Shown here: piece after piece, positions 50,755 to 60,500 of the stretch
How positions within the stretch are numbered: the stretch's first letter is position 1
Layout: each line of letters starts with the position of its first letter
Source of the DNA: Amarolinea aalborgensis
Lineage (GTDB): Bacteria; Chloroflexota; Anaerolineae; SSC4; Amarolineaceae
Direction of reading: 5' to 3'
NCBI RefSeq assembly: GCF_900491745.1
Contig: NZ_UETR01000001.1
Coordinates: 496,001-560,000, forward strand
DNA length: 64,000 bases
Program-made: the position numbers and the translations under genes
Notes under the pieces: generated by a model
Seen by the model: only the letters and a program-made list of their open reading frames with translations
Database searches by the model: none
Told to the model about the DNA's origin: nothing

Positions 50755-51015
50755 ATGAACCTAAACGACCTGAAGGCGCAAATCGCCCTGGGTGAGGACA
50801 GTCGCCGGCAATTCAAGCGCGACGTGACGAACGCCGACGGTTTGGCGGCAGAGATAGCGGCCCTCGCCAGTTGCATAGATCGGGCTTCCCGTATAGCGGG
50901 CGGCACGACATCACCCGCTACTGCCTCAAAACAGGGCTTCGGCCTGCTCAGTGGGCGGATGGCGGTGGCGGAGTTGGCAGCGAGTACTCCTGCGGGTGAT
51001 CACAATGGTTCCTGA
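50755..51015 (+). pseudogene. AlbA_2 (Schlafen-type) remnant, upstream of darT
   Basis: 86 aa, starting NLNDLKAQIALGEDSRRQFKRDV, the family's N-terminus, but derailed after about residue 40 where the conserved SEGGxI would follow. The tail is not related. A second remnant with the same wording lies at 52780 beyond darG, so the two flank the DarTG pair. Confidence 0.75.
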
Positions 51016-51640
51016 TCCTGTTTTGCTCTACCATATCACACACCTGGACAATCTGCGCGGCATCCTGCGCGGCGGTTGTCTGAGCTGCTACAGACAAATG
51101 AACGATGGCGGTTTGCACCCGGTCAACATTGCCTACCCAGGCATCCAGGATCGCCGCGCGATGACCTTCGTTCCGTGTGGATCTGGTGGCGTGCTCCATG
51201 ACTACGTGCCTTTCTACTTTGCGCCGCGTTCACCCATGCTGTACGCCCTGCACAGAAACCAGGTTGAAGGCTATAGCGGCGGACAGACACCCATTCTCCA
51301 TCTGGTGACTTCGGTCGCTCGACTAGTAGAAACCGGGCATCGTTTCGTCTTCACCGACGGCCATGCCACTATGCGCTTTAGCCGTTTCTTCACCGATGTC
51401 GCCGATCTCGACCAGATTGATTGGCTGCTGATGCAGGAGCCGTATTGGAACGATACACCGGAAGATCCAGACCGGAAGCGTCGCCGCCAGGCTGAGTTTC
51501 TGGTGTATAATAGGGTCAGTTGGCCGGCACTAATCGGAATCGGCGTCATCGCCCCGCACATCGAGGCGCGTGTGAACGCGATTCTTGCCGAACATGGTAT
51601 CACCCTGCCGGTGCGCGTACGTCATCAATGGTACTACTGA
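51005..51640 (+). CDS. darT: DarT, DNA thymidine ADP-ribosyltransferase toxin
   Basis: 211 aa. DarT ADP-ribosylates thymidine in single-stranded DNA using NAD. The fold's signature is LYHITHLDNLRGILRGG near the N-terminus, the PFYFAPRSPMLYALHRNQ segment and the catalytic Glu in RRQAEFLVYNRVSW near residue 165. ATG 51005 is used; the frame is open upstream to 50951, which overlaps the AlbA_2 remnant. Followed by darG after 12 bp. Confidence 0.92.
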   Translation: MVPDPVLLYHITHLDNLRGILRGGCLSCYRQMNDGGLHPVNIAYPGIQDRRAMTFVPCGSGGVLHDYVPFYFAPRSPMLYALHRNQVEGYSGGQTPILHLVTSVARLVETGHRFVFTDGHATMRFSRFFTDVADLDQIDWLLMQEPYWNDTPEDPDRKRRRQAEFLVYNRVSWPALIGIGVIAPHIEARVNAILAEHGITLPVRVRHQWYY

Positions 51641-51652
51641 GGAGCAATTACC

Positions 51653-52720
51653 ATGATTACCTACACAACAGGCAATCTTCTGGAAGCCAAAACGGAGGCT
51701 TTGGTCAACACCGTCAACTGCGTGGGCATCATGGGTAAAGGGATTGCGCTGCAATTCAAACAAGCCTACCCAGATAACTTCAGCCAATACGCACGCGCGT
51801 GTGAAGCTGGCGAGGTGCAACCAGGCCGCATGTTCGTTACCCGCACCGGCAGTATGCTCCCACCCTACTACATTATCAATTTCCCGACCAAGCGTCATTG
51901 GCGCGGCCGATCTCTCATCGAGGATATCGAAGCCGGGCTGGCGGCATTGGCGCAAGAGATCGAGCGACTTGGCATCCGCTCCATTTCCGTGCCTCCCCTG
52001 GGTTGCGGCAACGGGGGCCTAGACTGGCTCGATGTGCGCCCGCGTATCGAACAGGCGCTAGGCGCATTGGAGAGTGTTCAGGTGGTGGTGTATGAGCCGC
52101 GGGGAGCGCCTGAGCCGGCCGCCATGGTGATCGCTGACAAACATGCCGCGCTAACCCGCGCCCGCGCCATGCTGCTGTTGCTCTTCGACACATACAGCGC
52201 CCAGGATTACTCGTTGTCGCGGTTGGAAACCCAGAAGCTGGCCTATTTGTTGCAGGAAGCTGGTGAGCCGCTGCGGCTGAACTACGTGAAGCACCAATAC
52301 GGGCCGTATGCCCACAACTTGAATCACGTCTTGCAGCTGATGGAAGGCAGTTTCATTCGTGGCTTCGGCGATGGAACACAGAAGTCATCGATCCGAACCA
52401 TGTCCGGCTCGACGCAGGCGGCTCGCGAGTTTGTGGCCGACGACCCGGAGGCTCAAGCGCGTCTGCAGCAGATCGCCAGCCTAATCGCGGGCTTCGAGAC
52501 GCCCTATGGCCTTGAGCTTCTATCTTCGGTACACTGGCTCGCCGTTCACGAGGAACCGCAGGCTGCCAATCCTGAGGCCGTCGCCGCTGAGCTTCAACAG
52601 TGGAGCCCTCGCAAGGGCAATCTCTTTCGCCCTGAACACGTGCGTGTGGCCTGGCAGCGTTTGCAAGAGAAGGGGATGCTCACCGCGGGCGGTAATCAGC
52701 CCCAACTTGCACCGGCCTGA
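51653..52720 (+). CDS. darG: DarG, macrodomain antitoxin
   Basis: 355 aa. The N-terminal macrodomain removes ADP-ribose from DNA: GNLLEAKTEALVNTVNCVG and GKGIALQFKQAYP, then PPLGCGNGGLDW as the ribose pocket. The C-terminal half (about 160-355), with TQKLAYLLQEAGEPL and YGPYAHNLNHVL, is the DarT-binding/DUF4065-like region. Complete and therefore apparently functional, which agrees with an intact toxin gene upstream. Confidence 0.93.
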   Translation: MITYTTGNLLEAKTEALVNTVNCVGIMGKGIALQFKQAYPDNFSQYARACEAGEVQPGRMFVTRTGSMLPPYYIINFPTKRHWRGRSLIEDIEAGLAALAQEIERLGIRSISVPPLGCGNGGLDWLDVRPRIEQALGALESVQVVVYEPRGAPEPAAMVIADKHAALTRARAMLLLLFDTYSAQDYSLSRLETQKLAYLLQEAGEPLRLNYVKHQYGPYAHNLNHVLQLMEGSFIRGFGDGTQKSSIRTMSGSTQAAREFVADDPEAQARLQQIASLIAGFETPYGLELLSSVHWLAVHEEPQAANPEAVAAELQQWSPRKGNLFRPEHVRVAWQRLQEKGMLTAGGNQPQLAPA

Positions 52721-52779
52721 TGCAAAACCTAGTCAGCGGGTACGGGCAGCCGGACGTTTCAACAATTGGAGCCTTAATC

Positions 52780-52965
52780 ATGAACCTGAACACGTTGAAG
52801 GCGCAAGTGGCCTGGGTGAAGATAGCCGCCGCCAGTTCAAGCGCGACGTGACCAACGCCGCCAGCCTGGCGGCCTTCGCCAACTCTGAGGGCGGCGTGAT
52901 CTATTCGAATCGATCGGGTGGTCTTCACTGCGTTTCGCACTGCGTTAATTTACGATTTCTCTATT
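52780..52965 (+). pseudogene. AlbA_2 remnant, downstream of darG
   Basis: Begins with ATGAACCTGAACACGTTGAA and then shifts frame within the first 15 codons; GEDSRRQFKRDVTNA, LAAFANSEGGVIYSN follow in another frame. It resembles the copy at 50755 at about 80 percent over 115 bp by eye. Broken by frameshift and truncation. Confidence 0.75.
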
Positions 52966-52978
52966 AACGCAGTATAAT
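52941..52978 (+). promoter_or_regulatory. abiEi promoter with palindromic operator
   Basis: TGCGTTAAT (52941-52949) and ATTAACGCA (52963-52971) form a perfect 9-bp dyad with a 13-bp centre; TATAAT follows at 52973-52978, and the abiEi ATG is at 52987. Probably an autoregulatory operator with a leaderless or near-leaderless transcript. Confidence 0.65.
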
Positions 52979-52986
52979 CCATTGTC

Positions 52987-53859
52987 ATGAGCAATCGACC
53001 TGATCCAACACCGCCGGCGCAGTACGGCCGGGCCCAGGGTGTGGCGCTGCTGGAGCGGTTGGTAGCCGAGACCGGCCCCATCTTCACCACCGAAGATGCC
53101 ATCGGAGCGGGCGCTGCGCTGGGGCTGGCGCGGCCAGCGGTCAACGGGCTGCTGGCGCAACTGGCGCAAGGGCCGTGGCTGGCGCGCCTCAAGCGCGGCG
53201 TCTACGTCGTGCAGTCGCCGTTGCTCAGCACGGAGGTTCATCCCTTCGCCCTGGCCGCCGCCCTGGTGCAGCCCTGCGCCATCAGCCATTGGTCAGCGCT
53301 GGCCTTTCACGGCATGACCACGCAGATCCCCACCATGATCCAGGCGTCTACCCCGCGGGCGGTGATCACACCGGAGATGCGCAGCGGCCGCGCCTATCGC
53401 CCGCGCGGGCGCGCGGTTTGGCGGGCGCTAGACCTGGAGTTCGAGTTCATTACCGTCCAGCCTGCCCACTTCTTCGGCCTGCAGCACGAGTGGCTGTCCC
53501 AATGGCAGCGGGTCGCCCTGACCGACCGCGAACGCACCCTGCTGGACGTGATGGCCCATCCCCACATGTTTGGCGGCATGGGGGCCACCATCGAACTCCT
53601 GGAGGCCAACTGGCCGGCAGTGGATGGCGACAAGCTGGTCAGCTACGCGCTGCGCTACAGTGTTGGGGCGATCATCAAACGCCTGGGGTATTGGCTGGAA
53701 TGCTTCGGCGCTCCCGCTGACCTGTTGCAACCGCTGGCTGAATATCCCGTAGCCGGCTATGTTCCGCTCGATCCGGCCGGTCCGCCTGGGGGGGAAACGA
53801 ACAGCCGGTGGCGCATACGTGCCAATCTTCCAGGGGGCAACAACCATGAACACCGTTGA
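52987..53859 (+). CDS. abiEi: AbiEi antitoxin, HTH protein
   Basis: 290 aa. COG5340/AbiEi family: an N-terminal winged HTH (FTTEDAIGAGAALGLARPAV, RLKRGVYVVQ at about 25-75) and the C-terminal AbiEi domain (ISHWSALAFHGM, VALTDRERTLLDVMAHPH, SVGAIIKRLGYWLE). It represses its own operon and neutralises AbiEii. The stop overlaps the abiEii start region by 14 bases. Operator upstream. Confidence 0.88.
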   Translation: MSNRPDPTPPAQYGRAQGVALLERLVAETGPIFTTEDAIGAGAALGLARPAVNGLLAQLAQGPWLARLKRGVYVVQSPLLSTEVHPFALAAALVQPCAISHWSALAFHGMTTQIPTMIQASTPRAVITPEMRSGRAYRPRGRAVWRALDLEFEFITVQPAHFFGLQHEWLSQWQRVALTDRERTLLDVMAHPHMFGGMGATIELLEANWPAVDGDKLVSYALRYSVGAIIKRLGYWLECFGAPADLLQPLAEYPVAGYVPLDPAGPPGGETNSRWRIRANLPGGNNHEHR

Positions 53860-54730
53860 CCAGTTGCTGCGCCAGCTTGCGCGCCGTTCGGGCAGCGTGC
53901 CCTATTGGGTGCTGGAGAAGGACTACGCGCTGAGCTACCTGTTGGCTGGCATCGCCGCAACGCCTGACCTGCACGACAGCTTGATCCTCAAGGGCGGCAC
54001 TGCCCTGCGCAAGGGCTACTTTGCCGACTACCGCTTCTCCGAAGATTTGGATTTCTCGCTGCGGCCTGACCAATCCTTGCCGGATGTGGACAACGCCGTG
54101 CAACATGCCGTGCGCCAGATGGATCTGCTGTTGTTGCAGCGCGGACCCTTCGAGGTGTCTGGGGAACGCCTCACCCTGCGTGAGCCGCATCCAGGCAGTC
54201 AGGATGCATTTACGGTGCGGGTTCGCTTCCCGACCCAACGCCAGGCCTTATGCCGGCTCAAGATCGAAATCACCTGAAACGAGTTGGTTCGCTTGCCGCC
54301 GGCCGCCCGGCCGCTCCTGCATAGCTATCCAGAGGAGTTGGCGGTCGCACTTTGGTGTTACCCGTTGGAAGAGATCGTTGCCGAGAAACTGCGTGCTCTG
54401 CTGCAAAGCCAGGTGCGTCTGCAGAGCCGGGGATGGGGCGCGTCGCGGGTCTGCCGTGATTACTACGATCTCTGGCAGATCCTGCGCAGGAGCGAACTGG
54501 AGCCAGGCAGCCTACCGGCACTGGTGCTAGAGAAGTGCCGACACCGCAACGTGTCATTCAGCAGCCCAGACGCATTCTTTGCGCCCGAACTTCTTGAGCT
54601 GGCGCATGCCGAATGGGACCGCCTGCTGCGTCCCTTCGTTCCACAGTGTCCCGCCGCGCAACAGGTTCTCGAAGACTTGCCGGCTTTGGTATTCGGCCTA
54701 TGGTCTGAAGTGAATGAGGACGCGCTATGA
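53846..54730 (+). pseudogene. abiEii: AbiEii nucleotidyltransferase toxin, broken by TGA
   Basis: Reads NTVDQLLRQLARRSGSVPYWVLEKD, LKGGTALRKGYFADYRFSEDLDF (the nucleotidyltransferase motif) and then hits TGA at 54275-54277 after KIEIT. The same frame resumes at once with NELVRLPPA and a normal second half (EEIVAEKLRALLQSQ, ASRVCRDYYDLWQIL), so a single nonsense change is the simplest view. The remaining half cannot be made without readthrough. With AbiEi intact, the pair is probably no longer toxic. Confidence 0.85.
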
Positions 54731-54798
54731 TCCTGTCCAACGACAAAGTCAACCGCGCCATGCGCCTGGATGAGAAAAGCCAGCCATGCCCGGTGTGA
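54727..54798 (+). pseudogene. dCTP deaminase-like N-terminal fragment
   Basis: ATG 54727 overlaps the abiEii stop and reads ILSNDKVNRAMRLDEKS and a stop after 23 residues. The opening resembles the N-terminus of dCTP deaminases (ILSDxDIxxA). Likely the remnant of a lost gene. Confidence 0.35.
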
Positions 54799-54944
54799 AT
54801 TTCTACGGCGTCTGTTTTCAAGAAGTCAATCTACGTTGTATACGAGAAGATTTTTAAGGTCAGCGACAACCATCTGCTTGATCAAGTATTCAAACAGGGA
54901 GCGAACTCGAGTAGCTGAAACGCCGGCTAATGAACTGACTACCC

Positions 54945-56054
54945 ATGAACATCCTTCACCTCTATAAAGACTACTACCCCGTCCTGGGCGGGATGGAGAA
55001 CCACATCAAGTGGCTGGCGGAGGCGCAGGCCGCGGCCGGGCACCAGGTCAGCGTGCTCGTCACCAGCCTTGATCGCCGCACCAGCGTGCGCTGGGAAAAC
55101 GGGGTGCGCGTGATCCGCGCGGCGCGGCTGGCGTCCGTCGCCTCCACGCCGCTCAGCCTGGCCTTTCCCTGGCTCCTGCGCCGTGAACAGCCCGATGTGG
55201 CGCATCTGCATTTCCCCTATCCCCTGGGCGAGGTGAGCCACTACCTGCTCGGCCGCGGCCGCCGCACGGTCATCACCTATCACAGCGATGTCGTGCGCCA
55301 GGCCGGCATCCTGCGCCTGTACGATCCGCTTCTGCGCCGCATCCTGCGCCGCGCCGACTGCTTGATTGCCACCAGCCCGCAGTACGTGCAGAGTTCGCCG
55401 TATTTGAAGCCGCTGGAGGACCGCGTCCGCGTGATCCCGCTGGGCCTCGACCTGGCGCGCTTTCAACAGCCTGACCCGCAGCAGGTGGCTGCGCTCAAGG
55501 CGCGCTTTCCTGGCCCGCTGCTGCTCTTCGTCGGCCGCCTACGCTACTACAAGGGCGTGCAATTCCTGCTCGATGCCCTGCCCCGCGTGCCCGCGGCGCG
55601 GCTGCTGATTGTCGGCGCCGGCCCCATGGCCGCGCCGTGGCAGGCTCAGACCCTCGGCCTGCATCTGGCTGACCGCGTCCACTTCCTGGGCGACATCAGC
55701 GACGCGGACCTGCCCGCGTATTACGCTGCAGCCGATCTCTTTGTGCTGCCGGCCTGCGCGCGCAGCGAAGCCTTCGGCGTCGTCCAGCTCGAAGCGCTCG
55801 CCAGCGGCACGCCCATCCTCAGCACCGAAGTCGGCACAGGCACCTCCTACGTCAATCAGGATGGCCTGACGGGCCGCGTCGTTGCGGCCAGCGACAGCCA
55901 GGCCCTGGCCGATGCCCTGCAGGAACTGCTCTCCGACCCAGCCCGGCTGCAGGCAATGGCCGCGGCCGCTCGCCAGCGCGCCGCGGCCGAGTTCAGCCTG
56001 CCCATCATGGTCGCCCGCATCGAGACCCTCTATCAGGAAATGCTGGCTACTTGA
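54945..56054 (+). CDS. GT4-family glycosyltransferase
   Basis: 369 aa GT-B fold. N-terminal NILHLYKDYYPVLGGMENHIKWLAEAQ (acceptor domain), a donor domain with VFVGRLRYYKGVQFLLDAL-like wording (LLLFVGRLRYYKGVQFL), and the E-x7-E block SEAFGVVQLEALASGTPI. Likely adds a sugar to a lipid-linked or surface glycan. It leads the polysaccharide set that includes the O-antigen ligase and WecA-like transferase. Confidence 0.9.
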   Translation: MNILHLYKDYYPVLGGMENHIKWLAEAQAAAGHQVSVLVTSLDRRTSVRWENGVRVIRAARLASVASTPLSLAFPWLLRREQPDVAHLHFPYPLGEVSHYLLGRGRRTVITYHSDVVRQAGILRLYDPLLRRILRRADCLIATSPQYVQSSPYLKPLEDRVRVIPLGLDLARFQQPDPQQVAALKARFPGPLLLFVGRLRYYKGVQFLLDALPRVPAARLLIVGAGPMAAPWQAQTLGLHLADRVHFLGDISDADLPAYYAAADLFVLPACARSEAFGVVQLEALASGTPILSTEVGTGTSYVNQDGLTGRVVAASDSQALADALQELLSDPARLQAMAAAARQRAAAEFSLPIMVARIETLYQEMLAT

Positions 56055-56169
56055 TCTTTTGGACTATGTCGGGTAAGATACGCCCCTGGTCAGGGCTGTC
56101 AGGGCGCCAGGTTAGTTTGTCTTGCGTTTGCCGCGCACCCAACTCAATGCCACACCATAGGAAGTCTTA

Positions 56170-59100
56170 ATGCCGTCGAAAATCAGCCGCTTGTGCGAAG
56201 CGATTATCGAGGCCGGCTGGCTCGCCGCCCTCATCATGGTTCCCGTTTTTTTCAATGTCTACTCCAGTCGCGTCTTCGAGCCTGACAAGATAAGCGTGCT
56301 GCGCTCTATCGTTCTCGTCATGATTGGCGCCTGGCTGGTCAAGCTGATTGACGGCGGCGGCGCGGCCGCCCCGCTGCCCGCATCCGCCACCCAGACCCCG
56401 CGCGGCAGTCTGTGGCGTCAAATCCGGGAAACGCCGCTCATCATCCCCGCTTTACTGCTCGTTAGCGCCTACCTGATCAGCACTGCGCTCTCGGTCGCGC
56501 CGCGCATCAGCTTCTGGGGCAGCTATCAGCGTATGCAGGGGACCTACTCGACCTTCTCATACATCACGATCTTCTTTCTGACCTTGACCCACCTGCGCTC
56601 GCGCGTGCAGCTCAACCGTCTGCTGCACGCGATGGTCATCTCCTCGCTGCCCGTGGCGCTCTACGGTATTTTTCAGCACTACGATCTTGATCCCTTGCCC
56701 TGGGGTGGCGATGTCAAGCAGCGCGTGGCGGGCAACATGGGCAATGCGATTTTCATCTCCGCGTACCTCATCATCCCCTTTTTCATCACCCTGGAACGCT
56801 TCCTGCGCTCGGCCGGACGCTTGCTGGCTGAACGAGGCGGGGAAATTGCCGATGCGGTTCTGGTCGGCGCCTATGTGTTCGTGCTGGTCGTGCAGAGCGT
56901 CGCCATCATCTTCTCCCAGAGTCGCGGCCCCTGGCTGGGTTGGTTTGCGGGGCTTTACATCTTCGTGCTCTTGGGCCTGATCGCGCTGCGCGGCCGCAGC
57001 GGCGAAGGGCGCCGCGCGGCCGGGTTTTTCCGCTGGGCCTGGCTGGGCTGGATCGGCCTGGCCGTCGCGGGCGTGGCGTTCCTGATCACCTTCAACTTGC
57101 CTAACTCGCCGCTCGCTGGCCTGCGCAGCGTCCCCTACGTGGGCCGCTTGGGCCAGATCTTCGAAACCGACGAAGGCACCGGCAAGGTGCGCGTACTGAT
57201 CTGGGAAGGCGCCAGCCAGATGATTCTTCCACACGCGCCTGTGACCTATCCCGACGGCACGCCCGATCCGCTCAATGCCGTGCGGCCGCTTTTTGGTTAT
57301 GGCCCCGAAGCGATGTGGGTGGCCTACAACCCCTTCTATCCACCTGATCTGGCGCACTACGAGGCGCGCAACGCCTCGCCCGACCGTTCGCACAACGAAA
57401 CCTTCGACGCGCTCATCATCACCGGCGCATGGGGCTTCCTGGCCTATGTCATTCTCTTTGGCTCTGTTTTCTTCTGGACCCTGCGTTGGTTGGGCTGGGT
57501 GCGCAATCGCCAGGACGCGATCCTTTTTCTCACCTTGACCCTTCTCGGCGGTCTGGGCGGCGTGCTCGTGCCTTGGCTGGCCCTGGGCGATCTGCGCTAC
57601 CTGGGCGTTGCCATTCCGGCCGGCCTCATCCTCGGCTTCATCGTCTACCTGACCATCAGTGCGTTCCGCAGCACGTTTACCCTGCAGATGGGCGGCAGCC
57701 GCGCCCTCCTGCTGCTCTCTATCCTGTCGGCCATTGCGGCCCATTTTGTCGAAATCCACTTTGGCATCGCCATTGCCGCCACACGCACCTATTTCTGGAC
57801 TTTGACCGCCGTCCTTCTTGTCACCGGCTTGGGGTGGCTCGATCTCTCCGACGAGGAGCCGGTTGAAGCTGCGCCTGCGCCCGCCGCCGCGGCGCCAACG
57901 GCGGCCGCCGTCCGGCCAACGACGGCGGGACGCAAGCGGCGCAGCAGTGGGCCGCCGCCGCGCGATCAGGTCGCAGCCCGCCCATCCACGACACGCGCCG
58001 CCGGCGGCCCCACCTGGGTTGACCAGCTGCTGCCCTACGCCTTCATGGGCGCCATCGTCTTGGTGACGCTGATTTGGGATTACATGGCTAACCAGGGACG
58101 CGACACCAACGCCTTCAGCGTCCTGGTGAACGCCCTGTTCATCAAGAATCGTAACGGCCAGCCCACTGTTAGCCTGGGCATCGCCTCGCTGCACCTGTTT
58201 GCTTGGGGCGTGGCGGCGATCATCGCGCTGGGCGATGTGGCCGCGAACCAGCGCAAAGCGCCCTCCGGCGCCTGGTGGCTGCGCAGCCTGGGCCTCTACA
58301 GCGCCGTGGTCTGGGGCATTTGGCTGATTTTTAGCCTCATTCACGGCGCGCGCGTGGCCATGGGCGCGGTGTTACAGGGCAGCCGGGTCAGTGTCGAGCA
58401 GTTGAGCGACTACGTGTCCGGCTACATCGTAGACTACTACATCATCGGCTTCCTGCTTATTCTGGCCTTGGGCTGGACGGTCTGGAGAATCAACAGCCGC
58501 CGGCTCGTGTCGTGGACCATGCGCGGCCTGGCGACCAGCTTCAGCGCGGCGTTGGTCAGCGTGATCGTGATTGCTTTCGTCAGCTCGGTCAACATCGGCC
58601 TGGTGCGCGCCGACACCTACTACAAGCAAGGGCAGGCGTACGACAACGTGGGCCAATGGCAAGGCGCCATCTTCCTCTACCAGAAGGCGCTCGACATCGC
58701 GCCGGACGAAGACTACTACTACCTGTTCCTGGGACGCTCTGCGTTGGAGCAGGCCAAAGTGACGACCGATGCCACCGAACGCCAGCGCTGGTTGGGCGAT
58801 GCGCTCACTGTGTTGACGCGCGCACAGGAGCTGAACCCCCTGAATACCGATCATACCGCCAACCTGGCGCGCTTCTATCGCTCGCGTGGGGAGCTGGAAA
58901 CCAACACCGCCGCGCGTGAGAAGGATTGGCAGACCGCGCTCACGTACTACCAGGCGGCGACGCGGCTCAGTCCGAATGCCGCTCATCTGTTCAACGAAAA
59001 GGGCCTGGTCTATTTCCTGCTCGCCAATCTGGCGCGTGATCAGCAGCAGGAAACGGTCGCCAACGGCTACTTCGATGACGCGCTGACCGCGCTCAATCGC

Positions 59101-59487
59101 TCACTGGCGCTCGATCAAATCTACCCGCAGACTTATCTTTTCCTGGGTGATGTCTGGCGCTCGCGCGGCGACAACGAGAAGGCAATTGCCGCGTACCAAC
59201 AGACCTTGAAACTAAGTCCTGGTCAGGCGCAGGCGTGGAGCGCGTTGGGCTACATCTACGCCCAACAGGGTAAGGTGGCCGAAGCCATCAGCGCCAATCA
59301 AAAGGTGACGCAGCTCACCCCCCGCGACGCCTCCAGTTGGCGCAACCTGGCGATTCTCTACCAGCAAACCAATCAGCTCCAGCCGGCCTTGGATGCTGCG
59401 CAAGAGGCGTTGAAATATGCGCCCGATGCCGACAAGCCGACGCTGGAGGCGCTGGTGCAGCAGTTGCAGGCGCAGTTGTCCAAATGA
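56170..59487 (+). CDS. O-antigen ligase/polymerase-like protein with C-terminal TPR
   Basis: 1105 aa. An N-terminal membrane part with 10-12 helices in the Wzy_C/WaaL pattern, including a large periplasmic loop (YGPEAMWVAYNPFY, about 375-400; DRSHNETFDALIITG) that holds the family's essential Arg/His type residues. A low-complexity Ala-Pro linker (about 575-600), more helices, then a TPR domain from about 815: QGQAYDNVGQWQGAIFLYQKA, AYQQTLKLSPGQAQAWSALG. Such fusions occur in exopolysaccharide loci. AGGAAG precedes the ATG. Confidence 0.87.
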   Translation: MPSKISRLCEAIIEAGWLAALIMVPVFFNVYSSRVFEPDKISVLRSIVLVMIGAWLVKLIDGGGAAAPLPASATQTPRGSLWRQIRETPLIIPALLLVSAYLISTALSVAPRISFWGSYQRMQGTYSTFSYITIFFLTLTHLRSRVQLNRLLHAMVISSLPVALYGIFQHYDLDPLPWGGDVKQRVAGNMGNAIFISAYLIIPFFITLERFLRSAGRLLAERGGEIADAVLVGAYVFVLVVQSVAIIFSQSRGPWLGWFAGLYIFVLLGLIALRGRSGEGRRAAGFFRWAWLGWIGLAVAGVAFLITFNLPNSPLAGLRSVPYVGRLGQIFETDEGTGKVRVLIWEGASQMILPHAPVTYPDGTPDPLNAVRPLFGYGPEAMWVAYNPFYPPDLAHYEARNASPDRSHNETFDALIITGAWGFLAYVILFGSVFFWTLRWLGWVRNRQDAILFLTLTLLGGLGGVLVPWLALGDLRYLGVAIPAGLILGFIVYLTISAFRSTFTLQMGGSRALLLLSILSAIAAHFVEIHFGIAIAATRTYFWTLTAVLLVTGLGWLDLSDEEPVEAAPAPAAAAPTAAAVRPTTAGRKRRSSGPPPRDQVAARPSTTRAAGGPTWVDQLLPYAFMGAIVLVTLIWDYMANQGRDTNAFSVLVNALFIKNRNGQPTVSLGIASLHLFAWGVAAIIALGDVAANQRKAPSGAWWLRSLGLYSAVVWGIWLIFSLIHGARVAMGAVLQGSRVSVEQLSDYVSGYIVDYYIIGFLLILALGWTVWRINSRRLVSWTMRGLATSFSAALVSVIVIAFVSSVNIGLVRADTYYKQGQAYDNVGQWQGAIFLYQKALDIAPDEDYYYLFLGRSALEQAKVTTDATERQRWLGDALTVLTRAQELNPLNTDHTANLARFYRSRGELETNTAAREKDWQTALTYYQAATRLSPNAAHLFNEKGLVYFLLANLARDQQQETVANGYFDDALTALNRSLALDQIYPQTYLFLGDVWRSRGDNEKAIAAYQQTLKLSPGQAQAWSALGYIYAQQGKVAEAISANQKVTQLTPRDASSWRNLAILYQQTNQLQPALDAAQEALKYAPDADKPTLEALVQQLQAQLSK

Positions 59488-60500
59488 CACGCGAAATCTT
59501 GATTGTAGCCACCGCGCTGGCGTTGGCTCTCGGCGGCACCCCGCTTGCCCGCCGCCTGGCGCACCAGTTTGGCGTTTTGGATCAACCGAACGCGCGTAAA
59601 GTACATGCCAAGCCAACCCCTCTGTTGGGCGGGATTGCCATCTACTCCGCGTTCATGCTGGCGCTGCTCTTCCTGGGCGACCGCTTCTACGTCAATCAAG
59701 TCGTCGGCATCTTCGTTGGCGCGTCGTTCGTCTCGTTCTTAGGTTTGGTGGACGACAGCCGCGGTCTTCATCCGCTCATCAAGCTCGGCGGACAGATCGT
59801 GGCGGCGTTGATCCTGGTGCTTTCCGGCGTGTATGCCGACATCTTCCCGGGCAACGGCCTGGATATTCTCTTGACGGTTCTGTGGGTGGTTGGCATCACC
59901 AACGCCATGAACCTGCTCGATAACATGGATGGCCTGTCTGGCGGCCTGGCGGCCATCGCTGCGGCCTTTTTCTTGGTTTTAGCTGGCTTGAGCCGGCAGT
60001 ACCTGGTGGGCGCGCTGGCCGCCGCGCTGTTGGGCGCGTGTATTGGCTTTTTGCGTTATAACTTCAACCCCGCCAGCATTTTCATGGGCGACAGCGGCAG
60101 CCTCTTCCTCGGCTTTGTCCTGGCTGCCACCGCGATCAAGCTGCGTTTTCCGAGTAATGTCGTTTTTGTCACCTGGATGGTGCCGGTGCTGGTGTTGGGA
60201 CTGCCCATCTTTGACACCACGCTCGTCTTCATCTCACGCCTGCGGCGGGGCCTCAACCCGTTGACCACGCCCGGCAAGGATCACATCTCTCACCGCCTCG
60301 TGCGCTTGATGCACGGTTCACGGCGGGAGGCGGTGTTGACCTGTTACCTGTTGGCTGGCATCTTTGGCTTGATTGCCGTCTTCATCACGCAGGCGGCCAT
60401 CGTCGAAGCTTATGTCGTGGCTCTCACCGTGCTCGGTATCTGTCTGTGGGCGCTCTGGCGCCTGGAACAGGTGCCGGTCACCGACTCACCGGCGCCTTGA
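59484..60500 (+). CDS. Polyprenyl-phosphate GlcNAc/hexose-1-phosphate transferase (WecA/MraY family)
   Basis: 338 aa, about ten membrane segments. Transfers a sugar-1-phosphate to undecaprenyl phosphate to start glycan synthesis. Catalytic motifs: GLVDDSRGLHPLIK, NAMNLLDNMDGLSGGLA, FMGDSGSLFLGFVLA and the HISHRLVR-like loop (KDHISHRL). ATG 59484 overlaps the previous stop (ATGA), so it is co-translated with the ligase-like gene. Confidence 0.92.
   Translation: MTREILIVATALALALGGTPLARRLAHQFGVLDQPNARKVHAKPTPLLGGIAIYSAFMLALLFLGDRFYVNQVVGIFVGASFVSFLGLVDDSRGLHPLIKLGGQIVAALILVLSGVYADIFPGNGLDILLTVLWVVGITNAMNLLDNMDGLSGGLAAIAAAFFLVLAGLSRQYLVGALAAALLGACIGFLRYNFNPASIFMGDSGSLFLGFVLAATAIKLRFPSNVVFVTWMVPVLVLGLPIFDTTLVFISRLRRGLNPLTTPGKDHISHRLVRLMHGSRREAVLTCYLLAGIFGLIAVFITQAAIVEAYVVALTVLGICLWALWRLEQVPVTDSPAP

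Noticed and set aside
54275..54277. TGA readthrough or recoding in AbiEii
   Set aside because: Other genes in the window end at TGA normally; a nonsense mutation is the simpler explanation.
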